The notes: generated by a model from the letters alone, not told the origin. Numbered from the stretch's first letter, positions 1-9,853 are shown. The stretch is 64,000 bases of DNA from Chryseobacterium paludis (GCF_025403485.1 NZ_CP099966.1:2852001-2916000); one strand, 5' to 3'. Numbers and translations: made by a program.

Positions 1-400
1 TCAAATCCAAAGAATTACAAACCTTATATACTTCGATGTATTGAAGTGCAAATTTACACAAATTTCTCGATAGAAAAAATCATTGGAAATCTTTTCATTA
101 AAATCTAAACTATCTGATTAATTCTGAATATTATAGAGAATTGAAAATTGTTCATTCATATAAAAAAGTACTAGAAAAAACGACATTAATTTTGACATAT
201 ACCAAGTAGAAAATCAACAAAATAGCTTTATTTCCTCTTTAGATAATTTGCAACTTATTTCTTTTAATAAAACAAAAGCCTGTCAACAATTATTGATAGG
301 CTTTAATTAATATATTTAACTTAAGATAAAGGTAAATTCCTATTAAAATTTTAGATAAGAATTATTTCATCACATTGAATCGCTGGTTTATGTCAAGCTA
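1..400. other. Gene-free left edge
   Basis: No credible coding region is visible on either strand. The only structure I see is the terminator hairpin at 275-304. The rest is AT-rich with frequent stop codons. Confidence 0.6.
275..304 (-). terminator. Terminator after HTTM-like gene
   Basis: A 12-bp stem (AAAGCCTGTCAA with TTGATAGGCTTT, one G-U pair) closes a 6-nt loop. Read on the minus strand it is followed by a T-rich run, so it fits intrinsic termination of the minus-strand gene pair ending at 401. Confidence 0.7.
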
Positions 401-1495
401 TCAAGCATATTTTCTAAATGATCTGATAAGAAGGTAAATTCCAAACAGGAAAGCTCCCCCTAATATAATTAAGGATGAAGCATAAATAGAATCAAACAAT
501 TCAAAGAATTTATTCAGGATATAACTTACACCATTAAAATCAAAAACTACAATAAGTAGCAGATATAAAGCAACAAAAGCAATACCCCAAAGTTTATATC
601 TAGGTTGAAATACTGTTTTCAACAGCCTTTTTAATTTTGCTTTAAAATTTAATGGCACCAATTGTGAGGGAATAAAAAGTGCATAAAAACCTATTGAATA
701 GGTAAATGATATATTAAACATCAGCAGCACATTTAAATGAAAAAACAATGTAACCAATATCATCAACCTAAAGAATTTAGGTTTCAAAAATGCCACCAGA
801 AAAATAGTTTCAAAAAACACGGTACAATAGTCTAAAAATTCCCAAAAAAATTGAGAGTTGATTTTATCATAGGTATCTGACATAAGATCATCCCATCCAA
901 TACCATATCTGTATTGATAAAAAAACACCTGAGTACTTTGTATATCAGTATTAAGCCAACCTCCTAAAATTTTTGCAAGACCTGCTGTAAAAATTCCAAA
1001 TCCAAGAAGCATACTTAATAAAAACATAGGCCATGATTTAGAAAGTATATCAGTTTCTCTTTTGGGCTCCGGAAAAAAACTATAGGTCGTATTCCAGGGC
1101 GAAAAAGCCATAATTATTATAGGGAGAGCATAAACAAAAGTGTGATTTATTTTTCCAAAAGAAAAGGCATAATTACTGCTCACAATATAGACCACCATAT
1201 ATAGTATTGCAAATATCCTGGGCTTCAACCCTATTAAAATCAATAAAAGACATAAATACATACTGTAATAGCATCCAATAAAAAACCATTCCGGAGGTAC
1301 ATTATCTGTAAATGATAAAATACTTATTGGTGGATGCATTGCACTATTGGGAATACTATATACCCAGCTATCGTTTGATATTCCCATCCATAATAAATAT
1401 AAAGAAAAAAATATCCTATAGAAAGCCAAAAACTCATCACTCGGATTGTAGCTTGTGAACGGCAGTTTTTTTATTTTTTCAATCATTGTGCTCAT
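401..1495 (-). CDS. HTTM-like multi-pass membrane protein
   Basis: A 364-residue, strongly hydrophobic protein with about eight predicted membrane segments. The order and character of the segments resemble HTTM-domain proteins, the bacterial relatives of the membrane part of vitamin K-dependent gamma-carboxylase: an N-terminal FYRIFFSLYLLW helix, a middle AGLAKILGGWL helix, and HLNVLLMFNISFTYSIGF near residue 250. The substrate is unknown. Its ATG overlaps the stop of the upstream 186-residue gene by one base (TAATG), which implies translational coupling and a shared function. A terminator follows at 275-304. I recognise the fold type, not the reaction. Confidence 0.6.
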   Translation of the reverse strand: MSTMIEKIKKLPFTSYNPSDEFLAFYRIFFSLYLLWMGISNDSWVYSIPNSAMHPPISILSFTDNVPPEWFFIGCYYSMYLCLLLILIGLKPRIFAILYMVVYIVSSNYAFSFGKINHTFVYALPIIIMAFSPWNTTYSFFPEPKRETDILSKSWPMFLLSMLLGFGIFTAGLAKILGGWLNTDIQSTQVFFYQYRYGIGWDDLMSDTYDKINSQFFWEFLDYCTVFFETIFLVAFLKPKFFRLMILVTLFFHLNVLLMFNISFTYSIGFYALFIPSQLVPLNFKAKLKRLLKTVFQPRYKLWGIAFVALYLLLIVVFDFNGVSYILNKFFELFDSIYASSLIILGGAFLFGIYLLIRSFRKYA

Positions 1496-2055
1496 TAAAA
1501 CTTGAAATTAATCAGTGTGTCCCTGGTTACCCTATTCGTTAATTGTTTAGTCGTTATATCAAAATCTTTATTCTCATTAGTGACTAATATCTGAGCTACC
1601 TCTTTGTTTGGGAAGTTTTCTCTAAGCTTTTTTACAACAAAAGCTTTGCTTTCCTCTAAATTGATTTTCTTAATATTTCTATTGAGAATAGACTTTTTTA
1701 GTATATACAATCTTTTTTTGTAGGGCGGTAAGGAATTGACCCTTGCATCAAGTATGGGATATTCTGTGGGAAAAAGAAGATTTTTAATGAGCGTAATTTG
1801 TATCGTTCGCGGGATTTTATTTCCTAAATAATCGTTTTGCGCTACAATTGTATCAGTTTTGTCTTTAAAATAAACTTTGGTAGTCGTTTTAGTAAATACA
1901 ATATATTTTTCTTCTTTAATAGGTAACGAAGCAAATCCAGGAAAATTAAATGAGGGATAGGTTTCTTCTAAACTTATTTTAAAAAACAATTGCAGGGGTA
2001 ATAGTATACAAAAGCCTACAAATACGAATAATACGGTATTCTTATAACGTTTCAT
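1495..2055 (-). CDS. Membrane-anchored hypothetical protein coupled to HTTM-like gene
   Basis: A 186-residue protein with a single N-terminal hydrophobic segment (about residues 8-26), probably a membrane anchor or uncleaved signal, followed by a basic soluble domain that would lie in the periplasm. I do not recognise the family. The first gene of a two-gene operon, it ends inside the start codon of the HTTM-like gene. By analogy with other HTTM loci it may be an accessory subunit. A TATATTTG element on the minus strand sits 47 bases before the ATG. Confidence 0.6.
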   Translation of the reverse strand: MKRYKNTVLFVFVGFCILLPLQLFFKISLEETYPSFNFPGFASLPIKEEKYIVFTKTTTKVYFKDKTDTIVAQNDYLGNKIPRTIQITLIKNLLFPTEYPILDARVNSLPPYKKRLYILKKSILNRNIKKINLEESKAFVVKKLRENFPNKEVAQILVTNENKDFDITTKQLTNRVTRDTLINFKF

Positions 2056-2101
2056 GTGAGGGATTTCTTGTGTTTTTAGTGGGAAACGGTTTACTTGTGC
2101 G

Positions 2102-2109
2102 CAAATATA
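2102..2109 (-). promoter_or_regulatory. Putative -7 element of HTTM-like operon
   Basis: Minus-strand TATATTTG matches the Bacteroidota -7 consensus TAnnTTTG. It lies 47 bases upstream of the 186-residue gene. No clear -33 TTTG is visible at the usual spacing. Confidence 0.4.
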
Positions 2110-2187
2110 CTTTATTTTTTAAACTCATTATCATGAAATAAATGATTCCGATAAAAGAATTAAAGTTCTACCTATAATAAATAAAAT

Positions 2188-2233
2188 AAAAAGATAAGTT
2201 CGGAATAAACCTATCCCCAACTTATCTTTTTAT
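2188..2233 (-). terminator. Terminator of the efflux operon
   Basis: The inverted repeat AAGATAAGTT / AACTTATCTT is followed on the minus strand by a T-rich run, just after the czcA-like stop codon at 2250. Confidence 0.7.
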
Positions 2234-2249
2234 TTTAAAAATCGATCAA

Positions 2250-5200
2250 CTATATATGTTCCGATTTTTTCGTTCTGTTAAAAATCCAGAAAATAATTGG
2301 GAAAATAAGCAATGTAAGTACTGTCGCAGTTATGAGTCCCCCAATAATAACAATTGCCAATGGCTTTTGAGATTCGGAACCTATACCTGTAGAAAGTGCA
2401 GCAGGCAAAAGACCAATGGAGGCCATTAAGGCAGTCATAATTACCGGTCTGGTTCTGGATTTCACCCCAGTAAATATTGCCTCATCCAGGTTTAATCCAT
2501 TTTTAATATTCTGATGAAACTCTGTAATTAGAATTACCCCATTTTGGATACAGATTCCTAAAAGTGCGATCATTCCTACTCCTGCTGATATCCCAAAATT
2601 CATTCTCGTAACATGAAGAGCAATTATACCTCCAATCAGTGCGAATGGAACGTTCGCTAAAACTAATAGAGAATCTTTTATATTTCCAAATAGTATAAAC
2701 AATAAAAAGAAGATCATCAGAATACTTACCGGGACCACCTGTGCCAATCGATGTGATGCTCTTTGTTGATTTTCAAACTGACCGGTCCATCCAATTGAAT
2801 AGCCATCGGGAAGTTCAATCTTGGAAACTTTTTTCTGAGCATCAGCAATTGTGCCCCCCAGGTCACGATCACGTATTGAAAATTTCACACCGATGTAACG
2901 TTTAATATCATCCCTATAAATAAAGGCGGCACCATTATCTTTTACAATATTGCTTATTTCTTTTAAAGGTATTTTCGCCCCATCCTGAGTGGGAACCATC
3001 AATGCCGCAATATCATTTTCGTCTTTTCTATATTCCTGAGAATAACGAAGTCTTATTGGAAATTTCCGTTCACCATCAAACATTTCTGAGGCAGTTTTAC
3101 CACCAAAAGCCATTTCCAGAACCGCCTGTGCATCAGCCGGCATTACTCCATAGGCTGCCATTTTATCTCTATCAAGCACCACACTAACCTCTGGCTGACC
3201 AATATTTTTAATGATTCCGGGATCTTTAACCCCATCCACATTTTTTATTTCTTTTAAGACCTCCGCTGCTAAACGATCTAAAGTCTGCAGGTTATCCCCA
3301 TAAATTTTGATTCCGTTTTCAGCCTTAAATCCGGCTACCGCTTCCGCAACATTATCAGAAATTGGCTGCGAATAATTAAAAGTAATTCCTTGATAATTTC
3401 TTAGCTTTCCATCGATCTCTTGGATCAGTTCATCATAAGAAATCTTTCGCTTCCAATCTTCCCGTGGTTTCAGATTGACGGCAAACTGTACAAATCCAAA
3501 TCCATTAGGATCTGTTCCATCATTACTACGTCCTGTCTGTGCCAATACGTCGGTAACTTCAGAAAAGCTCATAATGTCTTTTTTTAGGAGATCTGCAGTT
3601 TTTAAAGATTCTTTCAGTGAAGAACTCATCGGCATTTCTGCAGTGATCCATAATGACCCTTCATTAAGCTGGGGTAAAAATTCAGTTCCTAAGAATTTTC
3701 CCGAAAATAATGTAGCGACTAAGAAAGAAATAGAAACAATTAAACTTAATTTTTTATTTTTAAAAGTATAGCTGAATCCTTTTTCAACAATCCTATCCCA
3801 GAAATTTACAAATGGATTATTCTTTTCTCTTACATTTTTATTTAATAGAATATGAGAAAGAACGGGTACTAATGTCAAAGTAAATATTAATGCCCCCATC
3901 AAAGCAAATCCTAGCGTAAAAGCCAAAGGTGAAAACATTTTACCTTCAACTTTCTGGAATGAGAAAATTGGGATTAAAGAAGTAATGATAATTAATTTAG
4001 AAAAGAATATTGCTTTTCCTAAACCTGTTCCGGTTTGTTTTATCCACCCACCTTTTGCAAGCTTATTGAATTTTTCCATTCCATATTTTTTGGCTTTATG
4101 GTCAAGCATAACAAAGATACCTTCCACCATGACGACGGCTCCATCGATAATAATTCCGAAATCGACAGCTCCCAATGAAAGCAAATTAGCACTCATACCC
4201 GCCAGCTTCAGACATAGGAATGCAAACAATAAGGATAAAGGAATAATAATAGAAACTATTAATGTCGTTCTCCAGTCTGCCATGAATATTAAAACCATGA
4301 CAGTTACCAGTACAATGCCTTCAAGTAAATTATGCATTACGGTTTCTGTCGTAAAATCCATCAGGTTATCACGATCATAAAAAGTAACCATTTTCACATC
4401 CTTTGGAAGGATTTTTTCATTCAGCTCCTTGATCTTGGCCTTAACACCTACCAATACCTCGCGGGGATTCTCTCCTTTCCTCATTACCACAATCCCTTCC
4501 ACCGTATCTTCATGGTTGTTTAGCCCCGCCTGCCCTACTCTTGGCATAGAGCTCTCGTGAACATTGGCAACATTTTTTACCAATACAGGATTTCCACTTT
4601 CATTCTCAATGGTAATATTTCCAATATCTCCGATAGATTTTACCAAGCCAATACCTCTTACCACATAAGCCTGACCGTTCTTCTCTATCACATCTCCACC
4701 TACATTCAGATTACTTTTTGTAACAGCATCATACACCTGAAGTGGTGTCAGATTATATTTATCCAAAGCTCTCGGATCAATGCTCAGTTCGAAAACTTTA
4801 TCCTGGCCTCCGAAGACATTGATATCTGCTACACCCGGCACTCCTCTCAATGCTCTGTCTACTACCCAGTTTTGTAGTGTTAATAATTCCCGTGAATCTT
4901 TCGTTTTACTCTCTAAAGTATATCTGAAAATTTCACCTGTTGGTCCGTAGGGTGGTTGTACTTCGGGATCTACCTCATCAGGAAGGCTTATAGTTCTTAG
5001 TTGGTTATTCACCTGATTTCTGGCAAAAGTATCGTCCACCCCATCATCGAACAGAATTTTAACAATAGAAAGACCAAACATAGTGGTACTTCTTACACTT
5101 GTTTTTTTCTGAACCGGACTCATTGCTAATTCTATTGGTGTGGTAACAAAGCGTTCTACTTCTTCTGCGCTTCGTCCGTTCCACTGGGTAATAATTACAA

Positions 5201-5348
5201 TCTGGGTATTGGTAACATCAGGAAAAGCTTCAATAGGCATATTTTTGAAACTTATAAACCCAGCAACAGCCAATATTGCTACCCAAATAAAGGTAAATGC
5301 TTTATTTTTAAGTGAAAAAGAAATTATATTTTTAATGAATTTATTCAT
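2250..5348 (-). CDS. czcA: Heavy-metal RND efflux pump inner-membrane subunit (CzcA-type)
   Basis: A 1032-residue proton-driven RND transporter, full length for the heavy-metal (HME) group. It moves metal ions from the periplasm or cytoplasm out through the adaptor and outer-membrane channel encoded just upstream. TM1 is at about residues 15-34, followed by the large porter domain. TM4 carries the proton-relay signature DFG-III-DGA-VVM-VE, with D396, D402 and E409. That motif is the form known for divalent-cation (Zn/Co/Cd/Ni) pumps of the CzcA group; CusA-type Cu/Ag pumps differ. Last gene of a five-gene run after the adaptor (50-base gap), with a terminator behind it. The exact metal is inferred. 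Confidence 0.9.
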   Translation of the reverse strand: MNKFIKNIISFSLKNKAFTFIWVAILAVAGFISFKNMPIEAFPDVTNTQIVIITQWNGRSAEEVERFVTTPIELAMSPVQKKTSVRSTTMFGLSIVKILFDDGVDDTFARNQVNNQLRTISLPDEVDPEVQPPYGPTGEIFRYTLESKTKDSRELLTLQNWVVDRALRGVPGVADINVFGGQDKVFELSIDPRALDKYNLTPLQVYDAVTKSNLNVGGDVIEKNGQAYVVRGIGLVKSIGDIGNITIENESGNPVLVKNVANVHESSMPRVGQAGLNNHEDTVEGIVVMRKGENPREVLVGVKAKIKELNEKILPKDVKMVTFYDRDNLMDFTTETVMHNLLEGIVLVTVMVLIFMADWRTTLIVSIIIPLSLLFAFLCLKLAGMSANLLSLGAVDFGIIIDGAVVMVEGIFVMLDHKAKKYGMEKFNKLAKGGWIKQTGTGLGKAIFFSKLIIITSLIPIFSFQKVEGKMFSPLAFTLGFALMGALIFTLTLVPVLSHILLNKNVREKNNPFVNFWDRIVEKGFSYTFKNKKLSLIVSISFLVATLFSGKFLGTEFLPQLNEGSLWITAEMPMSSSLKESLKTADLLKKDIMSFSEVTDVLAQTGRSNDGTDPNGFGFVQFAVNLKPREDWKRKISYDELIQEIDGKLRNYQGITFNYSQPISDNVAEAVAGFKAENGIKIYGDNLQTLDRLAAEVLKEIKNVDGVKDPGIIKNIGQPEVSVVLDRDKMAAYGVMPADAQAVLEMAFGGKTASEMFDGERKFPIRLRYSQEYRKDENDIAALMVPTQDGAKIPLKEISNIVKDNGAAFIYRDDIKRYIGVKFSIRDRDLGGTIADAQKKVSKIELPDGYSIGWTGQFENQQRASHRLAQVVPVSILMIFFLLFILFGNIKDSLLVLANVPFALIGGIIALHVTRMNFGISAGVGMIALLGICIQNGVILITEFHQNIKNGLNLDEAIFTGVKSRTRPVIMTALMASIGLLPAALSTGIGSESQKPLAIVIIGGLITATVLTLLIFPIIFWIFNRTKKSEHI

Positions 5349-5398
5349 AGTATTTTAAATTGATGACCTAGAAAAGTCGTTTAAAAAAAGACTTTGAT

Positions 5399-6481
5399 TT
5401 AGTTGTTAAGAGAACGATAAATCAACAATTGATTTTCAGTAATGACTTGTTCTCCATCCACTAACCCATCAGATATATAAGTGGTATCTCCCACCTGTTT
5501 TAAAACCTTGACTTCTTTAACTTTTAAATTAGTTCTGGATTTAAAAACAACAACAAAGCTTCTGTTATCATCGAAAATTACCGCTTTGGAAGGGACAGTT
5601 AATGCCATATTATTTTCTGAAGTAGAAACTTTTATGGTAGCCTTACTATCTGGGATCAGCAATCCGTTTGCATTATCTAAAACAACTCTGGCTTGCATCG
5701 CATTGGTTTGAGGATCAATAATTTTGAATATCTTATCAATCTTTCCGTAGAATATTTTATCAGGATAAGAAAGTGTAGAAACCTCAGCTTTCATTCCAAG
5801 ACTAATTTTATCAATGTCAGATTCATTAACGTTCATAATAGCCCAAACATTAGTGGTATTGGCAACATCAAAAATATTGTCACTTCTATCTGTTCTCAAC
5901 TGCATATCCTTATTGATATTCTTCTGAACAATAAATCCACTGATGGGAGCTAAGACACTATAAATATTTCCTCTCTTTACATTATAAACCGTGCTTATTG
6001 CACTTGCTCTCTGCATTTGGTCCTGTGCTTTTTGCAATTGACTTTTAGCTTCAAGGACATCTCTTTCTGTATTTAGTTTGCCTTCATACATTTCTTTGGC
6101 AACACGAACATTATTTTGAGCAACTACCAAATCTGTTTTAGCATCGCTTACATCCTTTTGTACTTCAGCAAGCTCCGTACTTCTGATGGTTGCCAGAACC
6201 TGACCTTTTGTTACATGGTCTCCAAGTTCAACATTTACACTCAAAACATTTCCTCCTACTAAAGGATAAACATCTATATAGCTGTTTTGATCTGCAGATA
6301 TTTTTCCGTAAAAATTATAATTGTCTGCGATATATTTTTTTTCAACTTTTGCTAAAGCGATGGATTTAAGCATTGTATTGCTTAGTTCAAATCCTTTTGG
6401 TTCTACAACTTTCGTTTCTTCCTTCTTAGAGCAAGATAATGATGCAATGGCCACAAATAAAGCAATTATATATTTTTTCAT
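5399..6481 (-). CDS. czcB: RND efflux periplasmic adaptor lipoprotein (CzcB-type)
   Basis: A 360-residue membrane-fusion protein that bridges the inner-membrane pump and the outer-membrane factor. It begins with a lipoprotein signal ending in SLSC (Cys17), so it is probably anchored by lipid. A biotinyl-lipoyl-like half follows (YPLVGGNVLSVNVELGDHV, about residues 70-90), then an alpha-hairpin rich in Q/K/A heptads (about 110-155), then the returning lipoyl half, the beta-barrel and the membrane-proximal domain. Only four bases separate it from the TolC-like gene upstream. No metal-binding N-terminal extension (His-rich or CzcB-like insert) is visible. Confidence 0.88.
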   Translation of the reverse strand: MKKYIIALFVAIASLSCSKKEETKVVEPKGFELSNTMLKSIALAKVEKKYIADNYNFYGKISADQNSYIDVYPLVGGNVLSVNVELGDHVTKGQVLATIRSTELAEVQKDVSDAKTDLVVAQNNVRVAKEMYEGKLNTERDVLEAKSQLQKAQDQMQRASAISTVYNVKRGNIYSVLAPISGFIVQKNINKDMQLRTDRSDNIFDVANTTNVWAIMNVNESDIDKISLGMKAEVSTLSYPDKIFYGKIDKIFKIIDPQTNAMQARVVLDNANGLLIPDSKATIKVSTSENNMALTVPSKAVIFDDNRSFVVVFKSRTNLKVKEVKVLKQVGDTTYISDGLVDGEQVITENQLLIYRSLNN

Positions 6482-6485
6482 TTTT

Positions 6486-7727
6486 TTAATAGAAGATTTT
6501 AGTTTGTACTAATTGATTAAGCTGTTCAGCCGATTGGATGATATCATTTTTCATGTCATATATCTGAAGAGCCGTTTGTCTGTAGCTTTCCATAAAGTCA
6601 GTAAATTCAATAAGACTTACATTTCCGCTTCTGAAATTTTTAAGCATCCCATTATATACAAGATCAAGATTATTAAGATCTGTCGCTTTTATTTCGGCTA
6701 ACTGATCATATTGGCTTTTCCAGGTTCTGTATGAAGCCTGTACTTTTGTTTCAAGATCCAGTTTTTGGTAATCAGCATTTTTCTGATTCTGCTGAATAGC
6801 ATAATTTGCTTTTTCAACATTTCCCTGATTACTTTTCCATAAAGGCAATGGAATACCTACCATCAAATTAATTTCATTTTTGAAAGTCCCTCCATTCTGA
6901 TCCCAGCCTGCTCCTACATTAAGGTCGGGAACATTTAAAGACTTCTGCCATTGGGCAAATAATTTACTATTATCAATCAATTTTATGTTGTATTGATAGT
7001 CTGCATTATTTTCCAATGCCTTTTTCTTTAATTCCTCCTCATCACCAAAAGGCTGTGTGGCAAGAATTTCCTTAGCCTCAGAATCCGACAGCTGCGGTTC
7101 TATATCTTCTGTAATTCCTGTTAGGACTTTTAGATTTTGCTCTACTGTGAGAATATTTTTATTGATCTCTACCTTATCATTGTTCAGCTGAATAACGATA
7201 CTTTGTAATCTTACCTCGTCTTTAAGTGATACATTTCCTTTTGCAGACTGTACTTTGTAAGCACTCAGAAGCTCTTTCATGTATCCCAACTGCTTGTTGG
7301 TGTTTTCCAGTTTTAATTTTTCAAAGTAAAGATTGTAGTAAGTGGTGTGTAATTGTGTTTTAAGATCAACTAAAAGTTGAGAAAATTGAAATTGTGCCAG
7401 TTCCTTATTCGATTTCGCAAAAGCAATCTCATTCTTTTTCTTTCCACCCATGTAGATCAGCTGAGTTACCTGTGCCCCTTTAGCGTTTCCAACATCAAAT
7501 ACTTTTTTCTTTTCAGGATTATAAGCATTGATTTGTCCACTTAGTTGCGGCAGTTCCCAGATCTTGGCCTGTAAAATATCAGCATCCGCCATATTGATAT
7601 TATACTGTTGGGCGAGAAGTTGAAGATTATTCGTCTGGAAAGCATTTTCACAATCCAGGAGTGACATTTTCTGTTGTGCTGTCATGAATGAGGAAATGAC
7701 AACAAACAGTCCTGCAATTTTGTTCAT
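6486..7727 (-). CDS. czcC: TolC-family outer-membrane efflux channel (CzcC-type)
   Basis: An outer-membrane factor of 413 residues from the ATG at 7727; the open frame extends seven codons further upstream. I prefer 7727 because MNKIAGLFVVISSFMTAQQ is a clean signal peptide. The mature part shows the tandem long-helix layout of TolC proteins: two OEP-like halves with Q/N/A-rich helices at about residues 95-190 and 300-400. First of the three pump genes, it lies 78 bases downstream of the kinase gene and four bases upstream of the adaptor. It provides the exit duct for the CzcBA complex. Confidence 0.87.
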   Translation of the reverse strand: MNKIAGLFVVISSFMTAQQKMSLLDCENAFQTNNLQLLAQQYNINMADADILQAKIWELPQLSGQINAYNPEKKKVFDVGNAKGAQVTQLIYMGGKKKNEIAFAKSNKELAQFQFSQLLVDLKTQLHTTYYNLYFEKLKLENTNKQLGYMKELLSAYKVQSAKGNVSLKDEVRLQSIVIQLNNDKVEINKNILTVEQNLKVLTGITEDIEPQLSDSEAKEILATQPFGDEEELKKKALENNADYQYNIKLIDNSKLFAQWQKSLNVPDLNVGAGWDQNGGTFKNEINLMVGIPLPLWKSNQGNVEKANYAIQQNQKNADYQKLDLETKVQASYRTWKSQYDQLAEIKATDLNNLDLVYNGMLKNFRSGNVSLIEFTDFMESYRQTALQIYDMKNDIIQSAEQLNQLVQTKIFY

Positions 7728-7804
7728 TCTTTCAATTTTATGATACAAAAGTGCTAAGACACGATTAAAACGAACTTAAATGAGGCTTAAAAAAAAATTA
7801 AATT

Positions 7805-9169
7805 TTAGTTTTTGAAGGTAACACTAAACTTGTTTACGTTTTCTAATGGTGAAGAATAAATGATATCAGCTCCGTGGTATTCTAAAATTCTTTTTACAAT
7901 ACGAAGTCCTAATCCGGAGCCGGAAATATGCTGGGAATTGTGTCCCCGCATAAATGCCTCAAATAGTTTTGACTGCTCATCCTCTGAAATAGTATTTCCA
8001 TGAGAAATAACATCCACAATCAGTTTTGAAGTAGTTTCTGTAATAAGAACATCCACTTCAGTATTATCTGAATATACCGCTGCATTTTTGAACAGGTTGA
8101 TAAACACGATATCTAGCAATGATTGTATTCCTTTAATGGTTAATAGTGCTTGTTCTGAAGTTTCTTCAGAAATTAAAAAATCCATTTTCAGATCCGGATA
8201 ACTTTTTTCTACGGTTTCAAAGGAACTGAATATAACTTCATCAATTCGTACTTCCTCATACAAACTCTGAATATTCTCTTTGTCAAATTTGGTAAGAAGC
8301 AGCAAGGAATTGGTCAGATCAGACAACTGATATACATCTTTCTGAATCTGTTTTAATGAAGATAGTGTCTCAGGAGAATGTTTTTCAAATTTAATCAGAT
8401 TCTCCAACTGGAATGCCATCCTTGTGATGGGGGTTCTTATTTCGTGCGAAGCGCTCGCTGTGAAATCTTTTTGAGATTGAAATACGTCATTTAGCCTTAC
8501 AATCATCGTATTGAATGACTGTGCCAGAATGCTAATCTCGTCTTGAGATTCTTGTACGGGAATTTGTGTAGTCAGTTTGTGGGCTGTAACTTCGGATATT
8601 TCTTGATTCAATTCTTCTAATGGACGAAGAAACTGTCCCATAAAATAGTAACTGAAAAGACCAATCAAAAGTGTACTCATCACATAGGCAGTGATAAGTA
8701 GATATTTTAAATAGTTCAACTTTGATTTCCCATTGCTGTCAAAAGCGCTGGTGAGAATATAGTAATTTTCTCCACGGATGTTTTTTAATGCTGCATATAT
8801 TTCAGGAACTGTCTTTTCTGTATAGATCATTTTTTTCTGATCCAGCTCCTTTAATAAAGCGGCGTCCCAGGTGACATTCCGATCTTTTATGGTACTGTAG
8901 ATCAACTCCTTTTCCGCATTAAAGATCAGGATCTTTTCATTAAGAAGGATATTATCCGAATTTTCATTAAAAAAAATGGGTGCTTCCCTTTCAAAATCTT
9001 TAGATTCTGAGATAAAATGAGATGTAAATTCTAACCTCTGTCTGAATCTCTCTTTAAATTCATCTCTTCTAAAATCATTAAAAGACATGTATATTATAAC
9101 CATCACAATACCGAAAAGTAATGAGAAGGCAATACTTAAATTTAAAGCGATCTTCCTTTTTAACGACAT
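7805..9169 (-). CDS. HAMP-type sensor histidine kinase of metal-efflux locus
   Basis: A 454-residue sensor kinase. TM1 is at about residues 8-28, a periplasmic sensor of about 125 residues follows, then TM2 at about 154-176 and a HAMP linker at about 177-230. The HisKA box is SHEIRTPITR with the phospho-accepting H242. The catalytic ATPase domain shows the N box (FINLFKNAAVYSDN) and a G box (SGSGLGLRIV). It begins at the base next to the response regulator's stop. Being upstream of and co-directional with czcCBA suggests a CzcS/CusS-like role in sensing periplasmic metal. The ligand cannot be read from the sequence. Confidence 0.88.
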   Translation of the reverse strand: MSLKRKIALNLSIAFSLLFGIVMVIIYMSFNDFRRDEFKERFRQRLEFTSHFISESKDFEREAPIFFNENSDNILLNEKILIFNAEKELIYSTIKDRNVTWDAALLKELDQKKMIYTEKTVPEIYAALKNIRGENYYILTSAFDSNGKSKLNYLKYLLITAYVMSTLLIGLFSYYFMGQFLRPLEELNQEISEVTAHKLTTQIPVQESQDEISILAQSFNTMIVRLNDVFQSQKDFTASASHEIRTPITRMAFQLENLIKFEKHSPETLSSLKQIQKDVYQLSDLTNSLLLLTKFDKENIQSLYEEVRIDEVIFSSFETVEKSYPDLKMDFLISEETSEQALLTIKGIQSLLDIVFINLFKNAAVYSDNTEVDVLITETTSKLIVDVISHGNTISEDEQSKLFEAFMRGHNSQHISGSGLGLRIVKRILEYHGADIIYSSPLENVNKFSVTFKN

Positions 9170-9853
9170 TTATAGTGGGCTTAAGTAATATCCAAATCCC
9201 GATCGGGTATGAATAAGTTTAACTTTAAAGTCTTTATCTATTTTCTTTCTTAAAAAATTGATGTATACCTCTACGGTATTCGTATTGGTATTAAAATTAT
9301 GCTCCCAAACATGTTCTGTGATCTGTTGCTTGGAAACCGTCCTTCCCTGCGCTTCGGCCAGATAGGCCAATAATTGAAATTCTTTCAAAGTAAGGGTAAT
9401 TTCATTTCCGGCTCTGAAAACTTTTTGCTCTGTTTTATTAATGATAAGATCATCAATCCGTACAATTTCCTGATCTGAAGTATCTACAGGCATTTTTCTT
9501 CTCAACAGAGAATTTACACGTAAAAGCAATTCTTCAAACTGAAAAGGCTTTACAAGATAATCATCCGCAAGTCTTGTGAAGGCATCTTTTTTATCAGAAA
9601 GATCTCCGTACGCCGAAATAATGATAATGGGTGTATTTTTATCAAAAGAACGAATCGTCTGGCAGACATCCAACCCGTTTATCTTGGGAACATTAATATC
9701 AAGAAGATATAAATCGTAAGAATTGTTTTTTATCTGGCGAAGGAAAGTTTCACCGTCATAAATTTTATCACAGGTAAAATGATTTGATTCCAAAAATTTA
9801 CAAAGTTCAGCTGAGAGAATAAGATCGTCTTCTAATAAAAGTATATTCATCAA
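9170..9853 (-). CDS. OmpR/PhoB-family response regulator of metal-efflux locus
   Basis: A 227-residue response regulator. The receiver domain (1-120) has the acidic pocket E8/D9/D10, phospho-acceptor D52, switch S80 and K102. The C-terminal winged helix of OmpR type spans about 130-225 and ends in IHTRSGFGYYL, the usual wing strand. It probably binds upstream of its own operon and activates czcCBA. Codon 2 is also ATG, so the start could be 9850. It is the first gene of the five-gene set and lies just beyond the tRNA terminator. Confidence 0.88.
   Translation of the reverse strand: MMNILLLEDDLILSAELCKFLESNHFTCDKIYDGETFLRQIKNNSYDLYLLDINVPKINGLDVCQTIRSFDKNTPIIIISAYGDLSDKKDAFTRLADDYLVKPFQFEELLLRVNSLLRRKMPVDTSDQEIVRIDDLIINKTEQKVFRAGNEITLTLKEFQLLAYLAEAQGRTVSKQQITEHVWEHNFNTNTNTVEVYINFLRKKIDKDFKVKLIHTRSGFGYYLSPL

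Noticed and set aside
3475..4877. Several plus-strand frames of 60-130 codons opposite the czcA-type gene
   Set aside because: They are antisense shadows of a full-length, well-conserved RND transporter.
2250..5348. CusA (copper/silver) assignment for the RND pump
   Set aside because: The TM4 motif is the DFG-x3-DGA form typical of divalent-metal pumps; CusA-type pumps differ at these positions.
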